The position numbers were made by a program, and so were the translations under genes. From the NCBI RefSeq assembly GCF_001598695.1, contig NZ_BCZK01000001.1:620001-684000 (forward strand): a stretch of 64,000 nt of DNA, written 5' to 3'. Below are positions 23,817-33,109 of the stretch, piece by piece. Source of the DNA: Klebsiella oxytoca NBRC 105695. GTDB lineage: Bacteria > Pseudomonadota > Gammaproteobacteria > Enterobacterales > Enterobacteriaceae. The notes under the pieces were generated by a model. It saw only the letters and a list, made by a program, of their open reading frames with translations. It was not told where the DNA came from and ran no database searches. Within the stretch, counting starts at the first letter, position 1; every line of letters starts with the position of its first letter.

Positions 23817-24038
23817 TAAAACTCTCTCAAATTAACAATTAACGAAATGCTATTACATCCATTCACCACTGTACACTGAATTGCTCTGTACCGGTGTTGA
23901 GATGAATTCATGTTGCGCAGCCTGTTACATCAAGAGACACTCCAGGGCGATTCCAGGTAGAATGCCCTGGTCTGAATCCGCTACAGTAGATAGAGATCAC
24001 CTGAAGCAGTCACCGGTTTTATTCACTGAGGGAAGGCT

Positions 24039-24590
24039 ATGCAACACGATATTCTTAATACTGATGTCACCACTATCGATGGTGAGAAAACAACGCTTGC
24101 TCCGTGGGCAGGCAAAGTGCTGTTGATCGTTAACGTTGCGTCAAAATGCGGCCTGACGCCGCAGTATGAGCAACTGGAAGCGCTGCAAAAGGATTTAGAA
24201 AGCGAAGGTTTCAGCGTGCTGGGCTTTCCCTGCAACCAGTTTTTGGGGCAGGAGCCGGGCAGCGAAGAGGAGATTAAAACGTTCTGCAGTACGACTTACG
24301 GCGTGACCTTCCCGATGTTCAGCAAAATTGACGTCAACGGCGAACATCGCGCGCCGTTGTATCAAAAGCTGATTGCGGCGGCGCCTCAGGCCGTTGCTCC
24401 AGCAGGCAGCGGTTTCTATGAACGCATGGCCAGTAAAGGCCGCGCGCCGCTGTATGTCGACGACATTCTGTGGAACTTTGAAAAATTCCTGATTGGCCGC
24501 GACGGCCAGGTTATCGGTCGTTTCTCTCCGGATATGACGCCGGATGACCCGCAGCTGGTGGCCGCTATTAAAGGAGCATTAGCGAAATAA
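24039..24590 (+). CDS. btuE: Thioredoxin/glutathione peroxidase BtuE
   Basis: 183 aa, cysteine-type glutathione peroxidase. The peroxidatic Cys is in [16 protein letters not shown] (about residue 37), where animal enzymes carry selenocysteine; the second conserved motif is [13 protein letters not shown] and the Trp motif is [12 protein letters not shown]. It reduces hydroperoxides, probably with thioredoxin in vivo, and is not required for B12 uptake despite its name. Its stop overlaps the btuD start (TAATG), so both genes are coupled. Confidence 0.96.
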   Translation: MQHDILNTDVTTIDGEKTTLAPWAGKVLLIVNVASKCGLTPQYEQLEALQKDLESEGFSVLGFPCNQFLGQEPGSEEEIKTFCSTTYGVTFPMFSKIDVNGEHRAPLYQKLIAAAPQAVAPAGSGFYERMASKGRAPLYVDDILWNFEKFLIGRDGQVIGRFSPDMTPDDPQLVAAIKGALAK

Positions 24591-25339
24591 TGCCGTTTTT
24601 GATGCAGCTACAGGATGTCGAAGAGCCTGGACGGCTGGCGCCGTTTTCAGCCGATATCAGACCGGGAGAGATTATTCATCTGGTGGGGCCAAACGGGGCG
24701 GGGAAAAGCACATTGCTGGCACGTATGGCGGGGCTCTCTACCGGCCCGGGGCAGGTAAGACTGAATGAACGTCTTCTGAATGACTGGCCGGCGCAGGAGC
24801 TGGCGCGTCATCGCGCCTACTTAAGCCAGCACCAGATGCCGCCTTTCGCCATGCCGGTCTGGCATTACCTATCGCTGCATCTGCAGAACGAGGCGCAAAA
24901 CGGACTCCTGACGGCCATTGCGCAGAAGCTGGGCTTAGGCGATAAGCTTGGACGTCAGGTGAATCACATCTCCGGTGGGGAGTGGCAGCGCGTGCGCCTG
25001 GCGGCGGTGATACTGCAGATTCATCGTCAGGCTAACGCGTCCGGTCAACTGCTACTGCTGGATGAACCGATGAACAGCCTGGACGTGGCGCAGCAGGCCG
25101 CGCTCGATCGACTGCTTAGCGATCTCTGCGCATCAGGCATTGCCATCGTCATGAGCAGCCACGATCTTAATCATACTCTCCGGCACGCCCACAGCTCCTG
25201 GCTTATCTGTCAGGGGCAAACTATCGCCTGCGGCAGCACCGCGGAGGTGTTAAGCGAGGAGAATTTAACCGCTGCCTATGCCATGGAGTTTCAGCGGGTT
25301 GAGGTGGCGGGTCATCTTATGCTCGTTGCGTCACAGTAG
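24590..25339 (+). CDS. btuD: Vitamin B12 ABC transporter ATPase BtuD
   Basis: 249 aa ATP-binding subunit of the cobalamin importer. Walker A is GPNGAGKST, the signature is [12 protein letters not shown], Walker [13 protein letters not shown] and the switch His is in [13 protein letters not shown]. Partner BtuC is encoded upstream. The start overlaps the btuE stop by one base. Confidence 0.97.
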   Translation: MPFLMQLQDVEEPGRLAPFSADIRPGEIIHLVGPNGAGKSTLLARMAGLSTGPGQVRLNERLLNDWPAQELARHRAYLSQHQMPPFAMPVWHYLSLHLQNEAQNGLLTAIAQKLGLGDKLGRQVNHISGGEWQRVRLAAVILQIHRQANASGQLLLLDEPMNSLDVAQQAALDRLLSDLCASGIAIVMSSHDLNHTLRHAHSSWLICQGQTIACGSTAEVLSEENLTAAYAMEFQRVEVAGHLMLVASQ

Positions 25340-25420
25340 CACGCAGTCAGCTTGCCAGCGAATTGATAAACAAGGTAAATTATTCCGATAACCGGATAGG
25401 GAACAGAGGATTCGTCTGAG

Positions 25421-25885
25421 ATGCGTTTCTGGCTCGTTTTGTGCGTTGCGTTATTTCTCGCGGGTTGTAGCAGTCACCGTGCACCGCCGCCAAATCCGCG
25501 GCTGGCTGATTCGATTACCGTCGTTGCCAACCTGAATGAGCAGTTAAGGAACTGGCGGGGAGCGCCGTATCGCTACGGCGGAATGTCGCCGCGCGGCGTT
25601 GATTGCTCGGGGTTCGTGCTGATGACGTTTCGCGATAAATTTGCGTTACAGCTGCCGCGCGAAACCCGCGAACAGGCGGAAATCGGCACTAAAATCGATA
25701 AAAGCGAACTGCTGCCCGGCGATCTGGTCTTCTTTAAAACCGGATCCGGCGAGAGCGGTCTGCACGTCGGTATTTACGACACGGATAACCAGTTTATTCA
25801 TGCTTCCACCAGCCAGGGCGTCACGCGTTCATCGCTGGATAATGTCTACTGGCATAAAAATTTCTGGCAGGCGCGCAGGATCTAA
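25421..25885 (+). CDS. nlpC: NlpC/P60 family lipoprotein endopeptidase
   Basis: 154 aa. A lipobox (LFLAGCSSH, Cys about 16) makes it a lipoprotein. The NlpC/P60 catalytic triad is visible: Cys in DCSGFV, His in GLHVGIY and His in FIHAST. The family cuts the D-gamma-Glu-mDAP bond of peptidoglycan peptides. It is 82 bases after btuD in the same direction; its last bases are followed by a large inverted repeat. Confidence 0.95.
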   Translation: MRFWLVLCVALFLAGCSSHRAPPPNPRLADSITVVANLNEQLRNWRGAPYRYGGMSPRGVDCSGFVLMTFRDKFALQLPRETREQAEIGTKIDKSELLPGDLVFFKTGSGESGLHVGIYDTDNQFIHASTSQGVTRSSLDNVYWHKNFWQARRI

Positions 25886-25896
25886 CGTTAGCTAAT

Positions 25897-25923
25897 GAGC
25901 AGGGAGCCCCTGTCTCCCTGCTC
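25897..25923 (+). terminator. Inverted repeat after nlpC
   Basis: GAGCAGGGAG-CCCCTGT-CTCCCTGCTC is a perfect 10-bp stem; only weak T content follows. The 213 bases from here to selO carry no gene. E. coli has ydiV in this gap; here it is absent. Confidence 0.65.
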
Positions 25924-26136
25924 ATCATGGCAAAGCGGCTGAGAGATAGCGCTCCATGCTTGCCGATTCAGCTATCCCCCCCAAATTAGACCAGCCGATC
26001 CGCGTCTCTTCCCGGTACGCTACCGGGCAATGGCAGAAGCGTGCTAAATCCCCGTGCGGCTTATTATTGCAATAACCCCGCACTCGCCCCGTGTTAATAA
26101 TTTGTTGAAGGCACTACACTGAAGGCAGGAGGAAAC

Positions 26137-27579
26137 ATGACCCTGTCTTTTACTACCCACTGGCGTGATGAACTGCCGGATTTTTACACTGCATTATCCC
26201 CCACGCCGCTGGAGAACGCGCGCCTTGTCTGGCATAACGCGCCGCTGGCGCAAGAGCTGGGCATTCCCGAGTCGTTGTTTAACCTGGACAAGGGCGCTGG
26301 CGTATGGGGCGGCGAAGCGCTGCTGCCGGGGATGTCGCCGCTGGCGCAGGTCTACAGCGGCCACCAGTTCGGCTCGTGGGCCGGACAGCTCGGCGACGGG
26401 CGCGGTATTCTGCTCGGCGAACAGCAGTTGGCCGATGGCCGCCGCGTTGACTGGCACCTGAAGGGCGCCGGGCTGACACCCTATTCGCGCATGGGAGACG
26501 GGCGGGCGGTGCTGCGCTCAACGATCCGCGAAGGCCTGGCCTCGGAAGCGATGCATGCGCTGGGCATTCCCACCACCCGCGCTCTGGCAATGGTCGCCAG
26601 CGATACGCCGGTGTACCGCGAAACCGTCGAGCAAGGGGCAATGCTGATGCGCCTGGCGGAAAGCCACGTGCGTTTTGGCCATTTTGAGCACTTTTACTAT
26701 CGCCGCGAGCCGCAAAAAGTGCAGCTGCTGGCGGATTATGTGATTCGCCACCACTGGCCTCATCTGCAAAATGAAGCGGATAAATACATTGTGTGGTTCA
26801 GGGATGTTGTCACCCGAACCGCGGAGATGATTGCCAGCTGGCAAACGGTCGGCTTCGCCCACGGGGTGATGAATACCGATAATATGTCGATCCTCGGACT
26901 GACGATGGATTACGGCCCGTACGGCTTCCTTGATGATTTTCAGCCTGGCTTTATCTGCAATCATTCCGACTATCAGGGGCGCTATAGCTTTGATCATCAG
27001 CCGGCGGTAGGACTATGGAATCTGCAGCGCCTGGCGCAAGCGCTCTCGCCGTTTATCAGCGCGGAAGCGCTGAACGGCGCGCTGGATGACTACCAGCACG
27101 CGCTGCTGACGGCATATGGCCGGCGTATGCGCGACAAGCTGGGATTATTGACCCAGCAAAAAGGGGATAACGAGCTGCTGGACGGCCTGTTTTCTCTGAT
27201 GGAGCGCGAGGGCAGCGACTATACGCGGACCTTCCGGATGCTAAGCCTTAGCGAGCAGGAGAGCGCCGCCACGCCGCTGCGCGACGAATTTATTGATCGT
27301 GAGAGGTTCGATAGCTGGTTTGCCGCTTATCGCGCGCGCCTGCGCGATGAACAGATTGACGATGCGCAAAGGCAGGCGCAAATGCGCAGCGTGAATCCGG
27401 CTATCGTGCTGCGCAACTGGCTGGCTCAACGAGCCATTGAGCAGGCAGAGCAGGGGGATATGCGTGAACTGGAACGTCTGCATAGCGCACTTTCTCAGCC
27501 CTTTGTCGATCGCACGGATGAGTATAGCCAGCGTCCTCCGGACTGGGGAAAGCGCCTTGAAGTGAGCTGCTCGAGCTAA
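26137..27579 (+). CDS. selO: Protein adenylyltransferase SelO (YdiU)
   Basis: 480 aa, close to E. coli SelO (478). SelO has a protein-kinase fold with ATP bound in flipped orientation and transfers AMP to protein hydroxyls, acting in redox homeostasis. Conserved stretches include [39 protein letters not shown] and [22 protein letters not shown] (split here: [10 protein letters not shown] and [11 protein letters not shown] with the metal-binding Asn and Asp). The C-terminus ends in SCSS, the place where animal SelO carries selenocysteine. A good ribosome site (AGGAGG) precedes the start. A weak CTCCC/GGGAG dyad follows the gene. Confidence 0.96.
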   Translation: MTLSFTTHWRDELPDFYTALSPTPLENARLVWHNAPLAQELGIPESLFNLDKGAGVWGGEALLPGMSPLAQVYSGHQFGSWAGQLGDGRGILLGEQQLADGRRVDWHLKGAGLTPYSRMGDGRAVLRSTIREGLASEAMHALGIPTTRALAMVASDTPVYRETVEQGAMLMRLAESHVRFGHFEHFYYRREPQKVQLLADYVIRHHWPHLQNEADKYIVWFRDVVTRTAEMIASWQTVGFAHGVMNTDNMSILGLTMDYGPYGFLDDFQPGFICNHSDYQGRYSFDHQPAVGLWNLQRLAQALSPFISAEALNGALDDYQHALLTAYGRRMRDKLGLLTQQKGDNELLDGLFSLMEREGSDYTRTFRMLSLSEQESAATPLRDEFIDRERFDSWFAAYRARLRDEQIDDAQRQAQMRSVNPAIVLRNWLAQRAIEQAEQGDMRELERLHSALSQPFVDRTDEYSQRPPDWGKRLEVSCSS

Positions 27580-27613
27580 TCACCATTCTCCCTGCCTCTT
27601 CCGGCGGGGAGCA

Positions 27614-27802
27614 TTATTTGGTCAGGATCAGCTTGCCCGAATGAGTCTGACGCAGCAGATAGCGCTGACCGCCATGTTCAATCACTACCCGTCCTTCGCT
27701 GCCTAATAATGTCCGGCTGCTTATCTCTTTGTCCGTCGGAACGGGATACGGGGCATTGTCTTTTGTTTTTTCTGCTGTGGCAGTGTTATCCATACGCGTC
27801 AT
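27614..27802 (-). CDS. hemP: HemP/YdiE-family small protein, Fur-regulated
   Basis: Starting at 27802 gives 62 aa (MTRMDNTATAEKTKDNAPYP...) ending VVIEHGGQRYLLRQTHSGKLILTK, the hallmark C-terminus of HemP/YdiE, linked to haem and iron use. A longer reading from 27868 would add a hydrophobic leader, but those codons coincide with a near-perfect Fur box and AT-rich promoter DNA, so I reject that start. The ATG three codons downstream (27793) is a further option. Expression should rise when iron is short. Confidence 0.8.
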   Translation of the reverse strand: MTRMDNTATAEKTKDNAPYPVPTDKEISSRTLLGSEGRVVIEHGGQRYLLRQTHSGKLILTK

Positions 27803-27827
27803 AGCACTAAAAATAAAAATCAAGGCA

Positions 27828-27846
27828 ACAATGATAATCATTATCA
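27828..27846 (-). promoter_or_regulatory. Fur box upstream of hemP
   Basis: On the minus strand TTGATAATGATTATCATTG closely matches the 19-bp Fur consensus GATAATGATAATCATTATC arrangement. It lies about 25-45 bases before the hemP start. Confidence 0.85.
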
Positions 27847-27921
27847 ATAATGTTGTTTTTGACGGCAAGCTTTATTTAACGCTTTACCAGATTTAGCAGG
27901 TATCCGGCCGGACATTGGCGA

Positions 27922-27952
27922 GAAAAATCTCCCCGCCGCGATCGCGACGGGG
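27922..27952 (-). terminator. Terminator after aroH
   Basis: On the minus strand CCCCGTCGCGATCGCGGCGGGG is followed by AGATTTTT. It ends the aroH transcript. Confidence 0.8.
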
Positions 27953-27959
27953 AAGGGGA

Positions 27960-29006
27960 CTAGAGGCGGGTGGCGGTTGCGGCGGCTAATTCATCCAGCA
28001 GCCGTTCGCTGTCTTCCCAACTCAAGCAGGGATCGGTAATCGATTGTCCCCAGGTCAGCGGCTGGCCGGCAACGACCTTTTGCGTACCTTCCTTAAGGAA
28101 GCTTTCGGCCATGATCCCGGCGATTGCGTTCGAGCCCGCGCGGATCTGCTGACATATATCGGCGCAAACTTCCAGCTGACGGCGATGCTGTTTCTGGCAA
28201 TTACCGTGGCTAAAATCCACCACCAGTTGTTCCGGCAGGTCGAACTCTGCCAGCGCTTCTCCGGCGGCGGCGATGTCGGCAGCGTGGTAATTCGGTTTTT
28301 TACCACCGCGCATAATAATATGGCCGTACGGATTCCCGCTGGTCTGATAGATGGTCATCTGGCCCTGCTTATCCGGCGACAGGAACATATGGCTGGCGCG
28401 GGAAGCGCGGATGGCATCAACGGCGATACGGGTATTACCATCGGTACCGTTTTTAAAGCCCACCGGGCATGAGAGCGCAGAGGCCATTTCGCGATGGATT
28501 TGGCTCTCGGTTGTACGCGCGCCGATAGCGCCCCAGCTAATCAAATCGGCAATAAACTGTCCGGTCACCATATCGAGAAACTCGGTAGCGGTGGGGACGC
28601 CGAGCTCGTTCACCTGCAGCAGCAGGCTACGCGCCAGTTCAAGGCCGTGATTCACCCGGTAGCTGCCGTTCAGGTCGGGGTCGGAGATCAGCCCCTTCCA
28701 GCCAACCACCGTACGGGGCTTCTCAAAATAGGTGCGCATCACGATTTCCAGCTGCGGCTGATAGCGTTCGCGCATACCCTGCAGTCTGCGCGCATACTCC
28801 ATCGCCGCATCAGTATCGTGAATGGAACAGGGACCGATCACTACCAGCAGGCGGCGATCTTCACCGTTGAGAATTTTTTCGATTCGGCGGCGCGAAGCAG
28901 AAACGTGGGCGGCAACATCGGGGGACACGGGATGCCGTTGCGCCAGTTCCGCGGGCGTTACCAGGCTTTCAATGCGCGCGGTACGCAATTCGTCTGTTTT
29001 ATTCAT
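27960..29006 (-). CDS. aroH: DAHP synthase, tryptophan-sensitive type
   Basis: 348 aa from the start MNKTDELRTARIESLVTPAE, equal to E. coli AroH; 32 further upstream codons are not conserved. It joins phosphoenolpyruvate and erythrose 4-phosphate to DAHP, the first step of the shikimate pathway, and is the isoenzyme inhibited by tryptophan. Landmarks: VIGPCSIHD, MRTYFEKPRT, GWKGLISDPDLNGS, GARTTESQ and VDFSHGNCQKQHRRQ. Transcription should be repressed by TrpR through the operator at 29150. It lies next to ppsR/ppsA, which control and supply phosphoenolpyruvate. Confidence 0.95.
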   Translation of the reverse strand: MNKTDELRTARIESLVTPAELAQRHPVSPDVAAHVSASRRRIEKILNGEDRRLLVVIGPCSIHDTDAAMEYARRLQGMRERYQPQLEIVMRTYFEKPRTVVGWKGLISDPDLNGSYRVNHGLELARSLLLQVNELGVPTATEFLDMVTGQFIADLISWGAIGARTTESQIHREMASALSCPVGFKNGTDGNTRIAVDAIRASRASHMFLSPDKQGQMTIYQTSGNPYGHIIMRGGKKPNYHAADIAAAGEALAEFDLPEQLVVDFSHGNCQKQHRRQLEVCADICQQIRAGSNAIAGIMAESFLKEGTQKVVAGQPLTWGQSITDPCLSWEDSERLLDELAAATATRL

Positions 29007-29149
29007 TGGGGTCTCAAAAATCTGTTTCTTCCGCGGCGAAAATGCCGGGAAGTGATGCGCATCACGATAAACCAATCCCTGCTTATTGCAAGAGCAGGGC
29101 ATGATCCTGTATAGGCCACGGGTGATAGCATAAACAAATTTTTGATATC

Positions 29150-29167
29150 GTACTAGTGTGTTAGTAC
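29150..29167 (-). promoter_or_regulatory. TrpR operator of aroH
   Basis: GTACTAGTGTGTTAGTAC is an 18-bp dyad (GTACTAG/ TTAGTAC arms) matching the trp operator consensus GTACTAGTTAACTAGTAC. It overlaps the ppsR stop codon and lies 144 bases before the aroH start. Confidence 0.85.
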
Positions 29168-29994
29168 ATTCTGCGGCTTAGCCCCATAATATCCATGATT
29201 TTGGTGGCGATCTCTTCAACGGAGTAATTGGTACTGTTCAGGCAAGGGATTTTATTTTTGCGATACAGCGCTTCAACTTCGGTGACTTCCATCCGGCACT
29301 GGCGCATAGAAGCATAGCGGCTGTTTTCCCGTCGCTCTTCGCGGATGGCCGCCAGCCGCTCCGGATTGATAGTTAAGCCGAATAGTTTGTGCTGGAGCGG
29401 CTTAAGCGATGCCGGCAGAATCAGATTGTCCATATCATCGGCGATAAACGGGTAGTTGGCGGCGCGGATACCGTACTGCATCGCCAGGTACAGGCTGGTA
29501 GGCGTTTTCCCGCAGCGCGAAACGCCGAGGAGGATCACCTGGGCCTGATCGAGGTTGCGCAGCGAAATCCCGTCATCATGAGCAAGGGTGTAGTCGATAG
29601 CGGCGATACGCGCGTCGTATTTGTTCAGATTACCCGGGGTCAGGCCGTGGGTGCGGTGAGCGATTGGCGTCGGGTCCAGGCGTAGCTCCTGCTGAAGGGG
29701 GGCCACCAGCGCCTGAACAATATCCTGACAAAAGCCTTCGCTTTGCACGATGATATCGCGGATCTCCGGCAGCACGATGGAATAGAACACCAGCGGTCGA
29801 ATACCGGTCTGCTGGAAGATGGCGTCAATTTGTTCCTTCACGGCGCGCGCGCGGCTGATATTTTCGACAAACGGCAGGGTTACGCTGCTGGTGGCTACCG
29901 GGAATTGCGACATGACCGCATGACCCAGAACTTCCGCCGTAATAGCGGTACCGTCGGAAATATAAAATACGTGGCGATCTACAGCACTTTCCAT
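29161..29994 (-). CDS. ppsR: PEP synthetase regulatory protein (bifunctional kinase/pyrophosphorylase)
   Basis: 277 aa from [19 protein letters not shown], the length of E. coli PpsR; an ATG three codons upstream is also possible. PpsR inactivates PEP synthetase by ADP-dependent phosphorylation of a Thr next to the catalytic His and reactivates it by Pi-dependent removal. The P-loop [15 protein letters not shown] (about 150-164) is intact. It is divergent from its target ppsA, with 342 bases between. Its 3' end carries the aroH operator. Confidence 0.95.
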   Translation of the reverse strand: MESAVDRHVFYISDGTAITAEVLGHAVMSQFPVATSSVTLPFVENISRARAVKEQIDAIFQQTGIRPLVFYSIVLPEIRDIIVQSEGFCQDIVQALVAPLQQELRLDPTPIAHRTHGLTPGNLNKYDARIAAIDYTLAHDDGISLRNLDQAQVILLGVSRCGKTPTSLYLAMQYGIRAANYPFIADDMDNLILPASLKPLQHKLFGLTINPERLAAIREERRENSRYASMRQCRMEVTEVEALYRKNKIPCLNSTNYSVEEIATKIMDIMGLSRRMY

Positions 29995-30229
29995 TTTGAC
30001 CATCCGGTATAAAGAGTTTAATTAGCTGAAAGCAGATATTAAATTTAAGCATATCACTCCAGGCTTTGTCTCAAATTTAAAAAGTGAAACGCTATTTTTA
30101 TTTTTAATGAAAAGGTTGGTTCATTTTTCGCAACTGCGTATCTTTTGTATCAAATTTCATCAGATTTTAGAAGAATCATTGGCTTAGCTATATCCGGAAA
30201 AGAATCCTAAAAACGAAAAAATAATTTGC

Positions 30230-30243
30230 TTGAACGATTCACC
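30230..30243 (-). promoter_or_regulatory. Cra (FruR) site upstream of ppsA
   Basis: On the minus strand GGTGAATCGTTCAA fits every position of the Cra consensus RSTGAAWCSNTHHW. It lies about 95 bases before ppsA; Cra activates ppsA in E. coli. The rest of the 342-base ppsR-ppsA gap is AT-rich promoter DNA without a gene. Confidence 0.75.
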
Positions 30244-30336
30244 GTTTTTTTCAACGGCATAATTATGTCAGGATAAATCCCGTAGTCGATCGTGAATTAT
30301 TTATCACTGGTATTAAATCACAAAAGGATTGTCTCG

Positions 30337-32715
30337 ATGTCCAACAATGGCTCGTCACCGCTGGTGCTTTGGTATAACCAACTCGGCATGAATGATGTAG
30401 ACAGGGTTGGGGGCAAAAATGCCTCCCTTGGTGAAATGATTACAAATCTGTCAGGTATGGGTGTGTCCGTACCGAACGGGTTTGCCACCACCGCTGATGC
30501 TTTTAATCAGTTTTTGGACCAAAGCGGCGTGAACCAGCGCATCTATGAACTGCTGGATGAAACCGACATTGACGACGTTTCCGCATTAGCGAAAGCGGGC
30601 GCGCAGATCCGTCAGTGGATCATTGATACGCCGTTCCAGAGCGAACTGGAAAATGCGATTCGCGACGCGTATACCCAGCTGTCCGCCGATGACGCTGAGG
30701 CCTCCTTTGCCGTGCGCTCCTCCGCAACGGCGGAAGATATGCCGGATGCCTCCTTCGCCGGTCAGCAAGAGACATTCCTTAACGTGCAGGGCTTTGACGC
30801 CGTGCTCGTCGCGGTGAAGCACGTGTTTGCTTCGCTGTTTAACGATCGCGCCATTTCCTATCGCGTGCATCAGGGTTACGATCACCGCGGCGTGGCTCTA
30901 TCCGCCGGGGTACAGCGGATGGTGCGCTCCGATCTGGCATCATCCGGCGTAATGTTCTCCATCGATACCGAATCCGGATTCGATCAGGTGGTGTTTATCA
31001 CCTCCGCCTGGGGGCTTGGCGAGATGGTGGTGCAGGGGGCGGTGAACCCCGATGAGTTCTACGTCCATAAACCGACGCTGGAAGCGGGACGGCCGGCGAT
31101 TGTTCGCCGCACCATGGGGTCGAAAAAGATCCGCATGGTTTATGCTCCAACTCAGGAGCACGGCAAGCAGGTGCGTATCGAAGACGTGCCGCAGGCGCAG
31201 CGCGACGTTTTCTCGTTGACCGACGCGGAAGTGCAGGAGCTGGCCCAGCAGGCAGTGCAAATCGAGAAGCACTACAACCGCCCGATGGATATCGAATGGG
31301 CGAAAGATGGCCATACCGGTAAGCTGTTTATCGTCCAGGCGCGTCCGGAAACCGTCCGTTCGCGCGGCCAGGTGATGGAGCGTTATACCCTCCATGCGCA
31401 AGGGCAGATTATTTCGGAAGGGCGCGCGATCGGCCACCGCATCGGCGCGGGTCCGGTGAAAGTCATTCATGATATCAGCGAAATGAACCGTATCGAGCCC
31501 GGCGACGTTCTCGTGACCGACATGACCGACCCGGACTGGGAACCGATCATGAAAAAAGCGGCGGCGATCGTCACCAACCGCGGCGGGCGGACCTGTCATG
31601 CGGCGATTATCGCGCGTGAGCTGGGGATTCCGGCGGTAGTGGGCTGCGGCAACGCCACCGATCGCATCCAGGAAAACCAGAATGTAACCGTCTCCTGCGC
31701 CGAGGGCGATACCGGCTACGTCTATGCCGAAATTCTCGACTTCAGCGTCAAGAGTTCCACCGTCGGCGATATGCCGGATCTGCCGCTGAAAATTATGATG
31801 AACGTCGGTAACCCGGACCGGGCTTTCGACTTTGCCTGCCTGCCGAACGAAGGCGTGGGCCTGGCGCGTCTGGAGTTTATTATCAACCGGATGATCGGCG
31901 TTCACCCGCGCGCGCTGCTGGAGTTTGACGATCAGGAACCGGGTCTGCAGAACGAAATCCGCGAGCTGATGAAAGGTTACGACTCGCCGAGAGAGTTTTA
32001 CGTCGGTCGCCTGACCGAGGGTATTTCGACGCTTGGCGCGGCATTTTTCCCGAAACGGGTCATCGTGCGCCTTTCCGACTTCAAATCTAACGAATACGCC
32101 AACCTGGTCGGCGGCGAGCGTTATGAGCCGGAAGAAGAAAATCCGATGCTGGGCTTCCGCGGGGCTGGCCGCTATGTCTCCGAAAGCTTCCGTGACTGCT
32201 TCGCGCTGGAGTGTGAAGCAGTAAAACGCGTGCGTAACGATATGGGCCTGACTAACGTCGAAATCATGGTGCCGTTTGTTCGTACCGTCGCGCAGGCAAA
32301 AGCGGTGGTTGAAGAGCTGGCGCGCCAGGGCCTCAAGCGCGGCGAGAACGGCCTCAAGCTGATTATGATGTGTGAAATCCCATCGAATGCGCTGCTGGCT
32401 GAGCAGTTCCTCGAATACTTCGACGGTTTCTCCATTGGTTCCAACGATATGACGCAGCTGGCGCTGGGTCTGGATCGCGACTCCGGCGTGGTCTCCGAGC
32501 TGTTCGATGAGCGTAACGACGCGGTGAAAGCGCTGCTGTCGATGGCTATCCGCGCGGCGAAGAAACAGGGTAAATACGTCGGTATCTGCGGGCAGGGTCC
32601 GTCAGACCATGAAGATTTTGCCGCCTGGCTGATGGAAGAGGGAATCGATAGCCTTTCCCTCAATCCGGATACCGTGGTGCAAACCTGGCTTGGCCTGGCG
32701 GAGCTGAATAAGTAA
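30337..32715 (+). CDS. ppsA: Phosphoenolpyruvate synthase
   Basis: 792 aa from [17 protein letters not shown], equal to E. coli PpsA; 15 upstream codons are not conserved. It makes PEP from pyruvate and ATP (products AMP and Pi) for gluconeogenesis. Domain order: ATP-grasp nucleotide-binding (1-350), phosphohistidine domain with [15 protein letters not shown] (active His about 421, regulatory Thr just before it) and PEP/pyruvate TIM barrel with [13 protein letters not shown] and the GICGQGPSD motif. Regulation by PpsR is post-translational, by Cra transcriptional. Confidence 0.98.
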   Translation: MSNNGSSPLVLWYNQLGMNDVDRVGGKNASLGEMITNLSGMGVSVPNGFATTADAFNQFLDQSGVNQRIYELLDETDIDDVSALAKAGAQIRQWIIDTPFQSELENAIRDAYTQLSADDAEASFAVRSSATAEDMPDASFAGQQETFLNVQGFDAVLVAVKHVFASLFNDRAISYRVHQGYDHRGVALSAGVQRMVRSDLASSGVMFSIDTESGFDQVVFITSAWGLGEMVVQGAVNPDEFYVHKPTLEAGRPAIVRRTMGSKKIRMVYAPTQEHGKQVRIEDVPQAQRDVFSLTDAEVQELAQQAVQIEKHYNRPMDIEWAKDGHTGKLFIVQARPETVRSRGQVMERYTLHAQGQIISEGRAIGHRIGAGPVKVIHDISEMNRIEPGDVLVTDMTDPDWEPIMKKAAAIVTNRGGRTCHAAIIARELGIPAVVGCGNATDRIQENQNVTVSCAEGDTGYVYAEILDFSVKSSTVGDMPDLPLKIMMNVGNPDRAFDFACLPNEGVGLARLEFIINRMIGVHPRALLEFDDQEPGLQNEIRELMKGYDSPREFYVGRLTEGISTLGAAFFPKRVIVRLSDFKSNEYANLVGGERYEPEEENPMLGFRGAGRYVSESFRDCFALECEAVKRVRNDMGLTNVEIMVPFVRTVAQAKAVVEELARQGLKRGENGLKLIMMCEIPSNALLAEQFLEYFDGFSIGSNDMTQLALGLDRDSGVVSELFDERNDAVKALLSMAIRAAKKQGKYVGICGQGPSDHEDFAAWLMEEGIDSLSLNPDTVVQTWLGLAELNK

Positions 32716-32738
32716 GTTTTTCGCTAAACAAAATGCGC

Positions 32739-32769
32739 AATCCCCGTCAGCAATGGCGGGGATTTTTTG
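32739..32769 (+). terminator. Terminator after ppsA
   Basis: AATCCCCG-TCAGCAATGG-CGGGGATTTTTT with T-run, 24 bases after the stop. Confidence 0.9.
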
Positions 32770-32791
32770 TTTCAGCCGTCAGCGTACGGGC

Positions 32792-32897
32792 AAAAAAAAG
32801 CCCATCGTGGGAGATGGGCAAAGACTACACACAGCAATTCGTTGTTTCACTCAGGGGATTTCCATGCTTATAAATCAAGGCATTGATTTATAACCGT
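32792..32897 (-). ncRNA. rprA: RprA small regulatory RNA
   Basis: Read on the minus strand the 106 bases start ACGGTTATAAATCAATGCCT, form the TTGATTTATAA hairpin, contain GGAAATCCCCTGAGTG and end in the terminator GCCCATCTCCCACGATGGGC plus eight T. Order, length and most bases agree with E. coli RprA, which lies at the same place between ppsA and ydiK. RprA is an Hfq-dependent sRNA that frees rpoS translation and is induced by the Rcs system. Upstream, TAGTATTAG gives a -10-like element at about 32904-32912. Confidence 0.93.
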
Positions 32898-33081
32898 GAG
32901 CTAATACTAGGCACTGAGGCTTTTTGCGTCGATCGGATTCCTCTCAATAGTTAAATTAAGGTAAAGAATCTGCGAAGCAAATGTGGTTAGTGGGCAGAGG
33001 AATGCGGACTGTTGTGAGGAATATATTAGTGTTTCTTAATATTTGAGGGCGGTGTGCCCGACAGCGGTCGAGGCGCAATGG

Positions 33082-33104
33082 CAAAAGGCGGGTTCCCCCG
33101 CCCG
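33082..33104 (-). terminator. Terminator after ydiK
   Basis: On the minus strand CGGGCGGGGGAACCCGCC is followed by TTTTGC, just after the ydiK stop. Confidence 0.7.
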
Positions 33105-33109
33105 TTGAC

